Below, piece after piece: positions 1 to 6,660 of a DNA stretch of 35,075 nt. Position 1 is the stretch's first letter; the number at the start of each line of letters is the position of its first letter. The stretch spans positions 1-35,075 of the forward strand of contig NZ_BNBS01000084.1 of NCBI RefSeq assembly GCF_014656075.1. The letters are read 5' to 3'. Under the pieces are notes generated by a model that saw only the letters and a list, made by a program, of their open reading frames with translations, was not told where the DNA came from and searched no databases. A program made the translations under genes and the position numbers. The DNA is from Streptomyces hydrogenans. Its GTDB lineage: Bacteria > Actinomycetota > Actinomycetes > Streptomycetales > Streptomycetaceae.

Positions 1-92
1 CCGGGCGGCGGCCGGCGGCCGGTCCGCGCGGGCCCCGGCGACGGTCCACCGGCCGGTGGCGGGGGCTGCCGGGGGCGCCGGGAGGCAGGCTC

Positions 93-105
93 TACCGTGG
101 GCGGA
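93..105 (+). promoter_or_regulatory. -10 box for a leaderless transcript of the cysteine desulfurase gene
   Basis: TACCGT at 93-98 fits the actinobacterial TANNNT -10 consensus, and its last T lies 7 nt before the A of the ATG at 105. No convincing -35 is visible. Inference from spacing only. Confidence 0.45.
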
Positions 106-1487
106 TGCCGTACTTCGACGCCGCGTCCGCCGCGCCCCTGCACCCCGTCGCCCGTCAGGCGCTGCTCGCCGCCCTCGACGAGGGGTGGGCCGATCCCGCC
201 CGGCTCTACCGGGAGGGGCGGCGGGCCCGGCTGCTGCTCGACGCGGCGCGGGAGGCCGCGGCGGAGGCGGTGGGCTGTCGCCCCGACGAACTCGTCTTCA
301 CTCCTTCGGGGACCCGCGCGGTGCACTCGGGCGTGTCGGGCGCGCTCGCCGGGCGCCGCCGGGTCGGCGGGCGGCTGGTGGTCTCGGCCGTCGAGCACTC
401 CTCGGTGCTGCACGCGGGCGAGGCACACGCGGCGGCCGGCGGGACCGTGACGGAGGTGCCGGTCGGCCGGACCGGGGCGGTCGACCCGGCGGCCTTCGCG
501 GCCGAGCTGGGCGAGGGAACGGCCCTGGCCTGCCTCCAGTCCGCCAACCACGAGGTGGGCACGGAGCAGCCGGTGGCCGAGGTCGCGGAAGCCTGCCGGG
601 CGGCCGGGGTGCCGCTGCTCGTGGACGCGGCCCAGTCGCTCGGCTGGGGCCCGGTCCCGGAGGGCTGGTCGCTGCTGGCGGCGAGCGCGCACAAATGGGG
701 CGGGCCGGCCGGGGTCGGCCTGCTGGCGGTCCGCAAGGGCGTCCGGTTCGCGCCGCAAGGCCCGTCCGACGAACGGGAGTCGGGCCGCGCGCCCGGCTTC
801 GAGAACCTGCCCGCGATCGTCGCGGCGGCGGCCTCGCTGCGGGCGGTGCGGGCCGAGGCGGCGGCGGAGGGCGCGCGGCTGCGGGAGCTCGTCGACCGGA
901 TCCGGGCGCGGGTGCCGGAGCTGGTGCCGGACGTGGAGGTCGTCGGCGACCCGGTGCGGCGCCTCCCCCACCTCGTCACCTTCTCCTGTCTGTACGTCGA
1001 CGGGGAGACGCTGCTGTCGGAGCTGGACCGGGAGGGTTTCTCCGTTTCGTCCGGTTCGTCGTGTACGAGCTCGACGCTGACGCCCAGCCATGTGCTGCGC
1101 GCGATGGGCGTCCTGAGCGAGGGGAACGTCCGGGTCTCGCTGCCCGCCGGCACGGACTCCGCCGACGTGGACCGCTTCCTGGCGGTGCTGCCGGGGGTGG
1201 TGGCGTCGGTACGGGAGCGGCTGGGCGCGGCGCCGGCCGCCGCGGAGCCGGAGCCCGCGCAGGAGCTGGTCGTCGACGCGCTCGGGAAGCGGTGCCCGAT
1301 CCCCGTCATCGAGCTGGCGAAGGTGATCGGGTCGGTGCGGGTGGGGGGGACGGTGACCGTGCTGTCCGACGACGCGGCGGCCCGGCTGGACATTCCCGCG
1401 TGGTGCGAGATGCGGGGCCAGCGCTACGTCGGCGAGACCGCCACCCCCCAGGGCGCCCCCGCGTACGTCGTCCGCCGCGCCACCTGA
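105..1487 (+). CDS. Cysteine desulfurase (class V aminotransferase) fused to a C-terminal TusA domain
   Basis: The 460-residue protein has two parts. Residues 1 to about 375 are a PLP-dependent class V aminotransferase of the NifS/IscS type. The Schiff-base lysine is K197 in SAHKWGG, and the likely persulfide cysteine is C320 in GSSCTSS. Residues about 387-455 form a TusA/SirA-type sulfur carrier domain with the CPIP motif (C397). The expected reaction is removal of sulfur from cysteine, leaving alanine, and transfer of the persulfide to the fused carrier. Which tRNA, cofactor or Fe-S acceptor receives it cannot be told from sequence. The ATG is preceded by no Shine-Dalgarno sequence but by a -10 box whose predicted transcription start is the ATG itself, so a leaderless mRNA is likely. 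It ends before a long hairpin-rich spacer. Confidence 0.9.
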   Translation: MPYFDAASAAPLHPVARQALLAALDEGWADPARLYREGRRARLLLDAAREAAAEAVGCRPDELVFTPSGTRAVHSGVSGALAGRRRVGGRLVVSAVEHSSVLHAGEAHAAAGGTVTEVPVGRTGAVDPAAFAAELGEGTALACLQSANHEVGTEQPVAEVAEACRAAGVPLLVDAAQSLGWGPVPEGWSLLAASAHKWGGPAGVGLLAVRKGVRFAPQGPSDERESGRAPGFENLPAIVAAAASLRAVRAEAAAEGARLRELVDRIRARVPELVPDVEVVGDPVRRLPHLVTFSCLYVDGETLLSELDREGFSVSSGSSCTSSTLTPSHVLRAMGVLSEGNVRVSLPAGTDSADVDRFLAVLPGVVASVRERLGAAPAAAEPEPAQELVVDALGKRCPIPVIELAKVIGSVRVGGTVTVLSDDAAARLDIPAWCEMRGQRYVGETATPQGAPAYVVRRAT

Positions 1488-1857
1488 CGCCCGCGGGCCC
1501 GGGCGCCGCCGTTTCATCGCGGGCCGCGCCCGGCCGGGACGTACCGCCACCGCTCCGTTGCGGGCAGTCGTTCCGCTGGGGCGATGGGGGTCCCCCCTGC
1601 TCGAGCGAAGCCGAGAGCTTGGGGGAGGGTGGGCACAACGGAACGGCACCCTTGCGGGTGCCTCCGCTTCCGTGCCTGAGCCCGCACCCGTACGGCGTCG
1701 TCCTACGGGGTGCGGGTTCAGGCGCGGAAAGCCTTGGCCCGGCAGGGGGCGCCGTCCCTGTGCCCACCCGTCCCGCCCTGCGGGACGCCTGCCCACAGGG
1801 CGCGGGGCGCGGCGGGGACGGCCCGCAGGGCCGACGGTGGGTGCGGGCCGTGTGGGG
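1488..1857. repeat. Hairpin-rich intergenic element between convergent genes
   Basis: This 370-bp spacer holds no credible gene. It contains a series of inverted repeats. At 1586-1626 a G-run/C-run block surrounds a GCTC...GAGC stem. At 1645-1662 is GGCACCC-TTGC-GGGTGCC. At 1681-1716 are CCCGCACCCGTA and its near-perfect complement. At 1756-1800, CCCTGTG...CACAGGG encloses CGTCCCGC-CCT-GCGGGACG. Parts of it, notably the segment at 1586-1626, look to me like an intergenic repeat family seen across Streptomyces genomes; that is recollection, not a search. It probably terminates both converging genes. Confidence 0.6.
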
Positions 1858-2832
1858 TCAGGAGAGGTGGGACTGGAGTTCCGCGGTGGCTTCGTGGCCG
1901 TACGCCTTGGTGAAGCGGTCGATGAAGTTGGTGCGGCGCAGGGTGTACTCCTGCGTACCGAGCGTCTCGATGACGAGCGTCGCCAGCATGCACCCGACCT
2001 GCGCCGCCCGCTCCAGGCCGACGCCCCAGGACAGCCCGGTCAGGAAGCCCGCGCGGAACGCGTCGCCGACGCCGGTGGGGTCGACCTTGGCCTCCTCCTC
2101 GGGGCAGGCGACCTCGATCGCGGGCTCGCCGGCCCGCTCGATGCGGACGCCGCGCGAGCCGAGCGTGGTGACGCGGTGCCCGACGCGGGAGAGGATCTCC
2201 TCGTCGGTCCAGCCGGTCTTCGCCTCGATGAGGCCCTTCTCGTACTCGTTGGAGAAGAGGTAGGTCGCGCCGTCGAGGAGCGTGCGGATCTCCTCGCCGT
2301 CCATGCGCGCGATCTGCTGGGAGAAGTCCGCGGCGAAGGCGATGTCCCGGGCCTTGCACTCCTCGGTGTGCCGGAGCATCGCCTCGGGGTCGTCGGCGCC
2401 GATGAGGACGAGGTCGAGCCCGCCCACGCGGTCGGCGACGGCCTTGAGCTCGATGAGGCGGGCCTCGCTCATGGCGCCGGTGTAGAAGGACCCGATCTGG
2501 TTGTGGTCCTTGTCCGTGGTGCAGACGAAGCGCGCGGTGTGCAGGACCTCGGAGATGCGGACCGAGCCGGTGTCGACGCCGTGGCGGTCGAGCCAGGCGC
2601 GGTACTCGTCGAAGTCGTAGCCGGCGGCGCCGACGAGGATCGGGTTGCCGCCGAGCTGGCCCATGCCGAAGCAGATGTTGGGGCCGACGCCGCCGCGGCG
2701 GACGTCGAGGTTGTCGACGAGGAAGGAGAGGGACACCGTGTGGAGCTGGTCGGCCACCAGCTGGTCGGCGAACCGGCCGGGGAAGGTCATCAGGTGGTCG
2801 GTGGCGATGGAGCCGGTGACTGCGATACGCAC
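1858..2832 (-). CDS. PfkB-family carbohydrate kinase, adenosine kinase-like
   Basis: This 324-residue ribokinase/PfkB-family protein has the N-terminal glycine-rich segment (GGVGPNICFGMGQLGG) and the C-terminal signature DPTGVGDAFRAG, whose aspartate in GVGD is the catalytic base. Actinomycete members are usually annotated as adenosine kinase or generic sugar kinase; the substrate cannot be fixed from sequence. The GTG start at 2832 is chosen because it begins the conserved strand VRIAVTGSIATDHL and has a good CAGGAG ribosome site 9 nt upstream. Longer in-frame upstream sequence exists but has no support. A TACCGT -10 box lies at 2876-2871, implying a leader of about 30 nt. It converges on the cysteine desulfurase gene and diverges from the small gene at 2963. 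Confidence 0.9.
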   Translation of the reverse strand: MRIAVTGSIATDHLMTFPGRFADQLVADQLHTVSLSFLVDNLDVRRGGVGPNICFGMGQLGGNPILVGAAGYDFDEYRAWLDRHGVDTGSVRISEVLHTARFVCTTDKDHNQIGSFYTGAMSEARLIELKAVADRVGGLDLVLIGADDPEAMLRHTEECKARDIAFAADFSQQIARMDGEEIRTLLDGATYLFSNEYEKGLIEAKTGWTDEEILSRVGHRVTTLGSRGVRIERAGEPAIEVACPEEEAKVDPTGVGDAFRAGFLTGLSWGVGLERAAQVGCMLATLVIETLGTQEYTLRRTNFIDRFTKAYGHEATAELQSHLS

Positions 2833-2950
2833 GGCTGGGTGCTCCTGCGGGTAATGGGTGAGGACGATCCACGGTATCCGCTGCGGGGCTCGCTGCCGAA
2901 CAGTGGAAACTACCCCAGAGTAGGCCTTTTCTCCGGAGGCGGGTGGTGCA

Positions 2951-2963
2951 TACGGTGCGCCCA
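2951..2963 (+). promoter_or_regulatory. -10 box for a leaderless transcript of the small gene at 2963
   Basis: TACGGT at 2951-2956 is followed by the ATG 7 nt after its last T. The only GGAGG nearby (2935-2939) is over 20 nt from the ATG, too far for a ribosome site. Confidence 0.45.
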
Positions 2964-3169
2964 TGACCACGTACCCCGCTCCCCGCGAGCGACACGAGTC
3001 CGAACTGAGCCTCGCCGAGCTGCGCGGCGCCGGTGCCCGGATGGTCCCGCACTGGGTGACGCCGGCCGATCCGGCGCCCGCCCCCGTCTCCCCCGCCTCG
3101 ATCCACGGCGTGGTCGTCCCGGACTCCTCGGCGCGGCTGATCGCCGCCACCGCCGAGTACGGCGGCTGA
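2963..3169 (+). CDS. Small conserved hypothetical protein (68 aa)
   Basis: The gene encodes 68 residues, beginning MTTYPAPRERHESEL and ending AATAEYGG. It has strong third-position G/C bias and no membrane segment or signal peptide. I recognise no domain; it resembles small actinomycete proteins of unknown function. The middle is rich in proline and alanine (PADPAPAPVSPAS). It is divergent from the sugar kinase and sits 67 nt before the next gene on the same strand, so the two could be co-transcribed. Moderate confidence that it is a real gene. Confidence 0.65.
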   Translation: MTTYPAPRERHESELSLAELRGAGARMVPHWVTPADPAPAPVSPASIHGVVVPDSSARLIAATAEYGG

Positions 3170-3236
3170 CGGGACGGAACCGACCGCGCCCCCGCCCCGT
3201 CCCACCGGTGTCCGAACGACACGAGGGAGCGTTGCG

Positions 3237-4709
3237 GTGAGCGGTACGGAGAGCGGACGCGGGCGACGGACCGCGCTCGTCGCCACGGTGGCGGCGGGTG
3301 TGCTGCTGGCCGGTGGCGGTGGGCTGTATCTGACCGCCGCCGGTGACGAGCGGGACGGCGGGGACACGGCGTCCCGGTCCGCGGGCGCGCCCGCGCCGCC
3401 GCCCCTGCGGCTCGGGGGCGGGAGCGGCGGTACGGGCCCGGGCGCGGGGATCGCGCCGGGCGAGCCGAACCCGGGCGGCGGCCCGAACGGGACGGTCTAC
3501 AGAGCCGAGGGCCCACTCCCCCAAGGGCCCTCGTCGGCCGCGGTCCACCGGCCGAAGGGCCTGGTCACCTCGGAAGAGGTGGCCAGGCTGGCCGGGGCAC
3601 TCGGTGTCGAGGGGCGGCCTGCGCTGGTCGGGGACGTGTGGACGATCCGGCCCGAGAAGGACGGCGTCGGACCGCGCCTGGACGTGGCGCGGGAGGCGCC
3701 GGGGAACTGGACGTACTCCTGGTACGACGGCGGTCCGGCCGGTGACACCTGTCTGAAGGGGAAGGCGTGTCCGCCGCCGGGTGAGGTGAAGCCGCCGGCC
3801 GGGGGCTCCCCGGTGAGCGAGGCCGCGGCCCGGGCGGCGGCCGCGCCGGTGCTGAAGGCGCTGGGGCAGGACGACGCGAAGGTGTCGGCGACGCAGGTGA
3901 TGAACGGCTCGGTGCGGGTGGTGAACGCCGATCCGGTGATCGGCGGGCTGCCCACGTACGGCTGGTCGACGGGGCTGCACATCGGCCCGGACGGGCGGCC
4001 GGTGGCGGGCAGCGGCACGCTGAAGGAGCCGGCGAAGGGCGAGACGTACCCGGTGGTGTCGGCGGAGCGGGCGCTGGCGCGGCTGAACGAGGAGTCGAAG
4101 GGCACCGGCCCGATCGGGATCGGCGGCTGCGCCACGGACCCGCCGGCCGGGGAGCCCCAGGCACCGGACGAGCCCGGGAAGGACGCGCCGTGCCAGACGA
4201 TCGTCGACATGGCTCCGCCCCGCGAGGTCCCGGTGACCGGTGCGGTGCTCGGTCTCGCGGCGACGGACACGGCGGACGGGCGGGCGCTGGTGCCCGCGTG
4301 GCTGTTCACGGCCGATCCGGCGGACGCGGCGGCGTACACGGTGACCTCGACGGCGGTGGCGGCGGAGTTCCTGGTGCCGCCGGCGACGCCGTCCCCGGAG
4401 CCCACGCCGGGCACGCCGGAGCCGTCGGACGGCACGGCGCCGGTGCGGCGGATCGAGTCGTTCACCGTCGCGGGTGACGGGCGGACGCTGGCGCTGACCT
4501 TCTGGGGCGGGGTGTGCAGCACCTACACCGCGCGCGCCGCGGAGGACCCGCGGCAGGTGCGGGTGTGGATCGACGAGAAGCCGGACGACCCGGACCGCGC
4601 CTGCATCCTGGTCGCCAAGGAGATCACCGTGGAGGTGGAACTGGAGGCGCCGCTGGGCGACCGGCCGGTGGTCGACGCGCCGAGCGAGGAGGCGGTGCCG
4701 CGCCGGTAG
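3237..4709 (+). CDS. Membrane-anchored secreted protein of unknown function
   Basis: The protein has 490 residues. Residues about 10-35 form one hydrophobic segment (VATVAAGVLLAGGGGLYLTA) preceded by arginines, so it is a membrane anchor or uncleaved signal. A Gly/Pro-rich linker runs to about residue 100. The rest is an extracytoplasmic region with at least one pair of cysteines (CLKGKAC) and a second pair (GGCATDP and APCQT). A second proline-rich stretch (PPATPSPEPTPGTPEP) precedes a final beta-rich domain. I recognise no enzymatic motif; it looks like a Streptomyces-specific surface protein. The GTG at 3237 has GAGGGAG 7 nt upstream. The gene ends just before a strong bidirectional terminator. 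Confidence 0.85.
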   Translation: MSGTESGRGRRTALVATVAAGVLLAGGGGLYLTAAGDERDGGDTASRSAGAPAPPPLRLGGGSGGTGPGAGIAPGEPNPGGGPNGTVYRAEGPLPQGPSSAAVHRPKGLVTSEEVARLAGALGVEGRPALVGDVWTIRPEKDGVGPRLDVAREAPGNWTYSWYDGGPAGDTCLKGKACPPPGEVKPPAGGSPVSEAAARAAAAPVLKALGQDDAKVSATQVMNGSVRVVNADPVIGGLPTYGWSTGLHIGPDGRPVAGSGTLKEPAKGETYPVVSAERALARLNEESKGTGPIGIGGCATDPPAGEPQAPDEPGKDAPCQTIVDMAPPREVPVTGAVLGLAATDTADGRALVPAWLFTADPADAAAYTVTSTAVAAEFLVPPATPSPEPTPGTPEPSDGTAPVRRIESFTVAGDGRTLALTFWGGVCSTYTARAAEDPRQVRVWIDEKPDDPDRACILVAKEITVEVELEAPLGDRPVVDAPSEEAVPRR

Positions 4710-4753
4710 GGGCGTACGGGCCCCGCCGCCGCGCGGCGGACGGCATGCGGAAA

Positions 4754-4793
4754 GGGCGGTGGCCCGGGAGGTCGGTCTCCCGGGCCACCGCCC
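4754..4793. terminator. Bidirectional intrinsic-type terminator
   Basis: A perfect 17-bp inverted repeat (4754-4770 with 4777-4793, loop GTCGGT) lies between the converging gene at 3237 and erpA. It has an A-run on the left and a T-rich edge on the right, so it can serve both strands. Confidence 0.8.
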
Positions 4794-4811
4794 TCTTCAC
4801 CGCTGCGCGGC

Positions 4812-5168
4812 TTAGCTGAACGAGTCGCCGCAGGCGCAGGAGCCCGTGGCGTTCGGGTTGTCGATCGTGAAGCCCTGCTTCTCGATGGTGTCGACGAAGT
4901 CGATGGAGGCGCCGCCCAGGTACGGGGCGCTCATGCGGTCGGTGACGACCTTGACACCGTCGAAGTCCTTGACGACGTCGCCGTCGAGCGAGCGCTCGTC
5001 GAAGAACAGCTGGTAGCGCAGGCCGGAGCAGCCACCGGGCTGGACGGCGACACGCAGCGCGAGGTCGTCACGGCCTTCCTGCTCCAGCAGAGCCCTGACC
5101 TTGGCCGCGGCGGCGTCGGTGACGATGATGCCGTCGGTGACGGTGCCGGTCTCGTCCGATACGGACAT
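4812..5168 (-). CDS. erpA: A-type iron-sulfur carrier (HesB/IscA/ErpA family)
   Basis: The 118-residue protein has the three conserved cysteines of A-type carriers: one in QPGGCSGLRY and two in the C-terminal SCACGDSF. In this family they bind a [2Fe-2S] or [4Fe-4S] cluster and hand it to target apoproteins in the cytoplasm. Length is typical. The ATG at 5168 has GGGAGA 7 nt upstream. The gene is divergent from nadA, whose product is a [4Fe-4S] enzyme, and the two share a 235-bp promoter region; a functional link is plausible but only inferred. Confidence 0.93.
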   Translation of the reverse strand: MSVSDETGTVTDGIIVTDAAAAKVRALLEQEGRDDLALRVAVQPGGCSGLRYQLFFDERSLDGDVVKDFDGVKVVTDRMSAPYLGGASIDFVDTIEKQGFTIDNPNATGSCACGDSFS

Positions 5169-5327
5169 CTACATCTCTCCCGGGTTGTACGGAGACTGCT
5201 TGCCGACGGTGACAACCGGCGGTGCCCCGGATTCATTCCGGGTCGGGTGGGATTTCCCTCCTCCATGCTCGCACATGCCGCCCGAAGACGCGGAGGGCGA
5301 ATGCGTCACATCGACACTATGGCCATC

Positions 5328-5338
5328 GTCAGGATGAC
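5328..5338. promoter_or_regulatory. Candidate operator (NrtR-like inverted repeat) upstream of nadA
   Basis: GTCA-GGA-TGAC at 5328-5338 is an inverted repeat of the GTCA-N3-TGAC type. As I recall, that is the core recognised by NrtR, the Nudix-type repressor of NAD synthesis genes in several bacteria. It covers the expected -35 region of the nadA promoter. A further inverted pair, ATGACGT (5334-5340) and ACGTCAT (5360-5366), straddles the -10 box. Regulator identity is an inference. Confidence 0.4.
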
Positions 5339-5348
5339 GTGAAGGGGT

Positions 5349-5354
5349 TATGAT
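5349..5354 (+). promoter_or_regulatory. nadA -10 box
   Basis: TATGAT at 5349-5354 is a near-consensus -10 hexamer in an unusually AT-rich stretch. It overlaps the in-frame ATG at 5350, which argues against that ATG being the translation start. Transcription would begin near 5361. Confidence 0.6.
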
Positions 5355-5403
5355 AGATAACGTCATTTCGACGAAAAGGTTCCCCGAAGAAAGGGTGCGT
5401 GAC

Positions 5404-6585
5404 GTGACCACCGCCCAGACCCCCCTGGACGTCCAGCCGACGCCGCTCGCCCTCCTGCTGCTCGGCCGCGAGGCCGACCCCAAGAGCGAGCGCGGCGTGG
5501 AGTGTCCCGGCGATCTGCCGTCGCCCTCCGACCCCGACCTGGTGGAGCGTGCCCGCGCGGCCAAGGAGAAGCTCGGGGACAAGGTCTTCGTCCTCGGCCA
5601 CCACTACCAGCGCGACGAGGTCATCCAGTTCGCCGACGTCACCGGCGACTCCTTCAAGCTCGCGCGTGACGCCGCCGCCAAGCCGGAGGCCGAGTACATC
5701 GTCTTCTGCGGCGTGCACTTCATGGCAGAGTCGGCCGACATCCTCACCGGCGACGACCAGAAGGTCGTCCTGCCCGACCTCGCGGCAGGCTGCTCGATGG
5801 CCGACATGGCCACCGCCGAGCAGGTCGCCGAGTGCTGGGACGTCCTCACCGAGGCCGGGATCGCGGACGTCACCGTGCCCGTCTCGTACATGAACTCCTC
5901 GGCCGACATCAAGGCCTTCACCGGCAAGCACGGGGGCACGATCTGCACCTCGTCGAACGCGAAGAAGGCGCTGGACTGGGCCTTCGAGCAGGGCGAGAAG
6001 GTGCTCTTCCTGCCGGACCAGCACCTGGGCCGGAACACCGCCGTCCGCGACATGGGCATGTCCCTGGACGACTGCGTGGTCTACAACCCGCACAAGCCGA
6101 ACGGCGGGCTCACCGCCGAGCAGCTGCGCGCCGCCAAGATGATCCTGTGGCGGGGTCACTGCTCGGTGCACGGCCGCTTCTCGCTGGAGTCGGTCGAGGA
6201 CGTGCGCGCCCGGATCCCCGGCGTGAACGTGCTGGTCCACCCGGAGTGCAAGCACGAGGTCGTCGCCGCCGCGGACCACGTGGGCTCGACCGAGTACATC
6301 ATCAACACCCTGGAGGCGGCCCCGGCCGGCTCGAAGTGGGCGATCGGCACGGAGCTGAACCTGGTCCGCCGCCTGGCGAACCGTTACGCCGACCAGGGCA
6401 AGGAGATCGTCTTCCTCGACAAGACGGTCTGCTTCTGCTCGACCATGAACCGGATCGACCTGCCGCACCTGGTGTGGACCCTGGAGTCGCTGGCCGAGGG
6501 CAACCTGGTCAACCGGATCGAGGTCGACAAGGAGACCGAGGCGTTCGCGAAGCTCGCGCTGGAGCGGATGCTGGCGCTGCCGTAA
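5404..6585 (+). CDS. nadA: Quinolinate synthase NadA
   Basis: NadA condenses iminoaspartate with dihydroxyacetone phosphate to give quinolinate, the second step of de novo NAD synthesis. The protein (393 residues from this start) has the family hallmarks: VLGHHYQRDEVIQFAD near the N-terminus, and cysteines for the [4Fe-4S] cluster in FCGVHFMAES, HPECKHE and CFCSTMNR. The GTG at 5404 is preferred because AAAGGG lies 8 nt upstream and the product begins MTTAQTPLD. GTG 5395 is a close alternative, while ATG 5350 lies inside the -10 box. nadB and nadC are not in the window, so nadA is separate from them here. Confidence 0.93.
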   Translation: MTTAQTPLDVQPTPLALLLLGREADPKSERGVECPGDLPSPSDPDLVERARAAKEKLGDKVFVLGHHYQRDEVIQFADVTGDSFKLARDAAAKPEAEYIVFCGVHFMAESADILTGDDQKVVLPDLAAGCSMADMATAEQVAECWDVLTEAGIADVTVPVSYMNSSADIKAFTGKHGGTICTSSNAKKALDWAFEQGEKVLFLPDQHLGRNTAVRDMGMSLDDCVVYNPHKPNGGLTAEQLRAAKMILWRGHCSVHGRFSLESVEDVRARIPGVNVLVHPECKHEVVAAADHVGSTEYIINTLEAAPAGSKWAIGTELNLVRRLANRYADQGKEIVFLDKTVCFCSTMNRIDLPHLVWTLESLAEGNLVNRIEVDKETEAFAKLALERMLALP

Positions 6586-6606
6586 CGGTTCTCCGGTACG
6601 TACACG

Positions 6607-6642
6607 GAAGGGGCGCCCCGCGAGTTCGCGGGGCGCCCCTTC
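6607..6642. terminator. Bidirectional terminator between nadA and the RND transporter gene
   Basis: A 17-bp inverted repeat (6607-6623 with 6626-6642), beginning GAAGGGGCGCC, sits between two converging genes and almost fills the 75-bp gap. Confidence 0.8.
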
Positions 6643-6660
6643 GGTCTGCCGGCCGGGACC

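Noticed and set aside
5350..5403. ATG 5350 as the nadA start
   Set aside because: It lies within the TATGAT -10 box, so it would not be in the mRNA.
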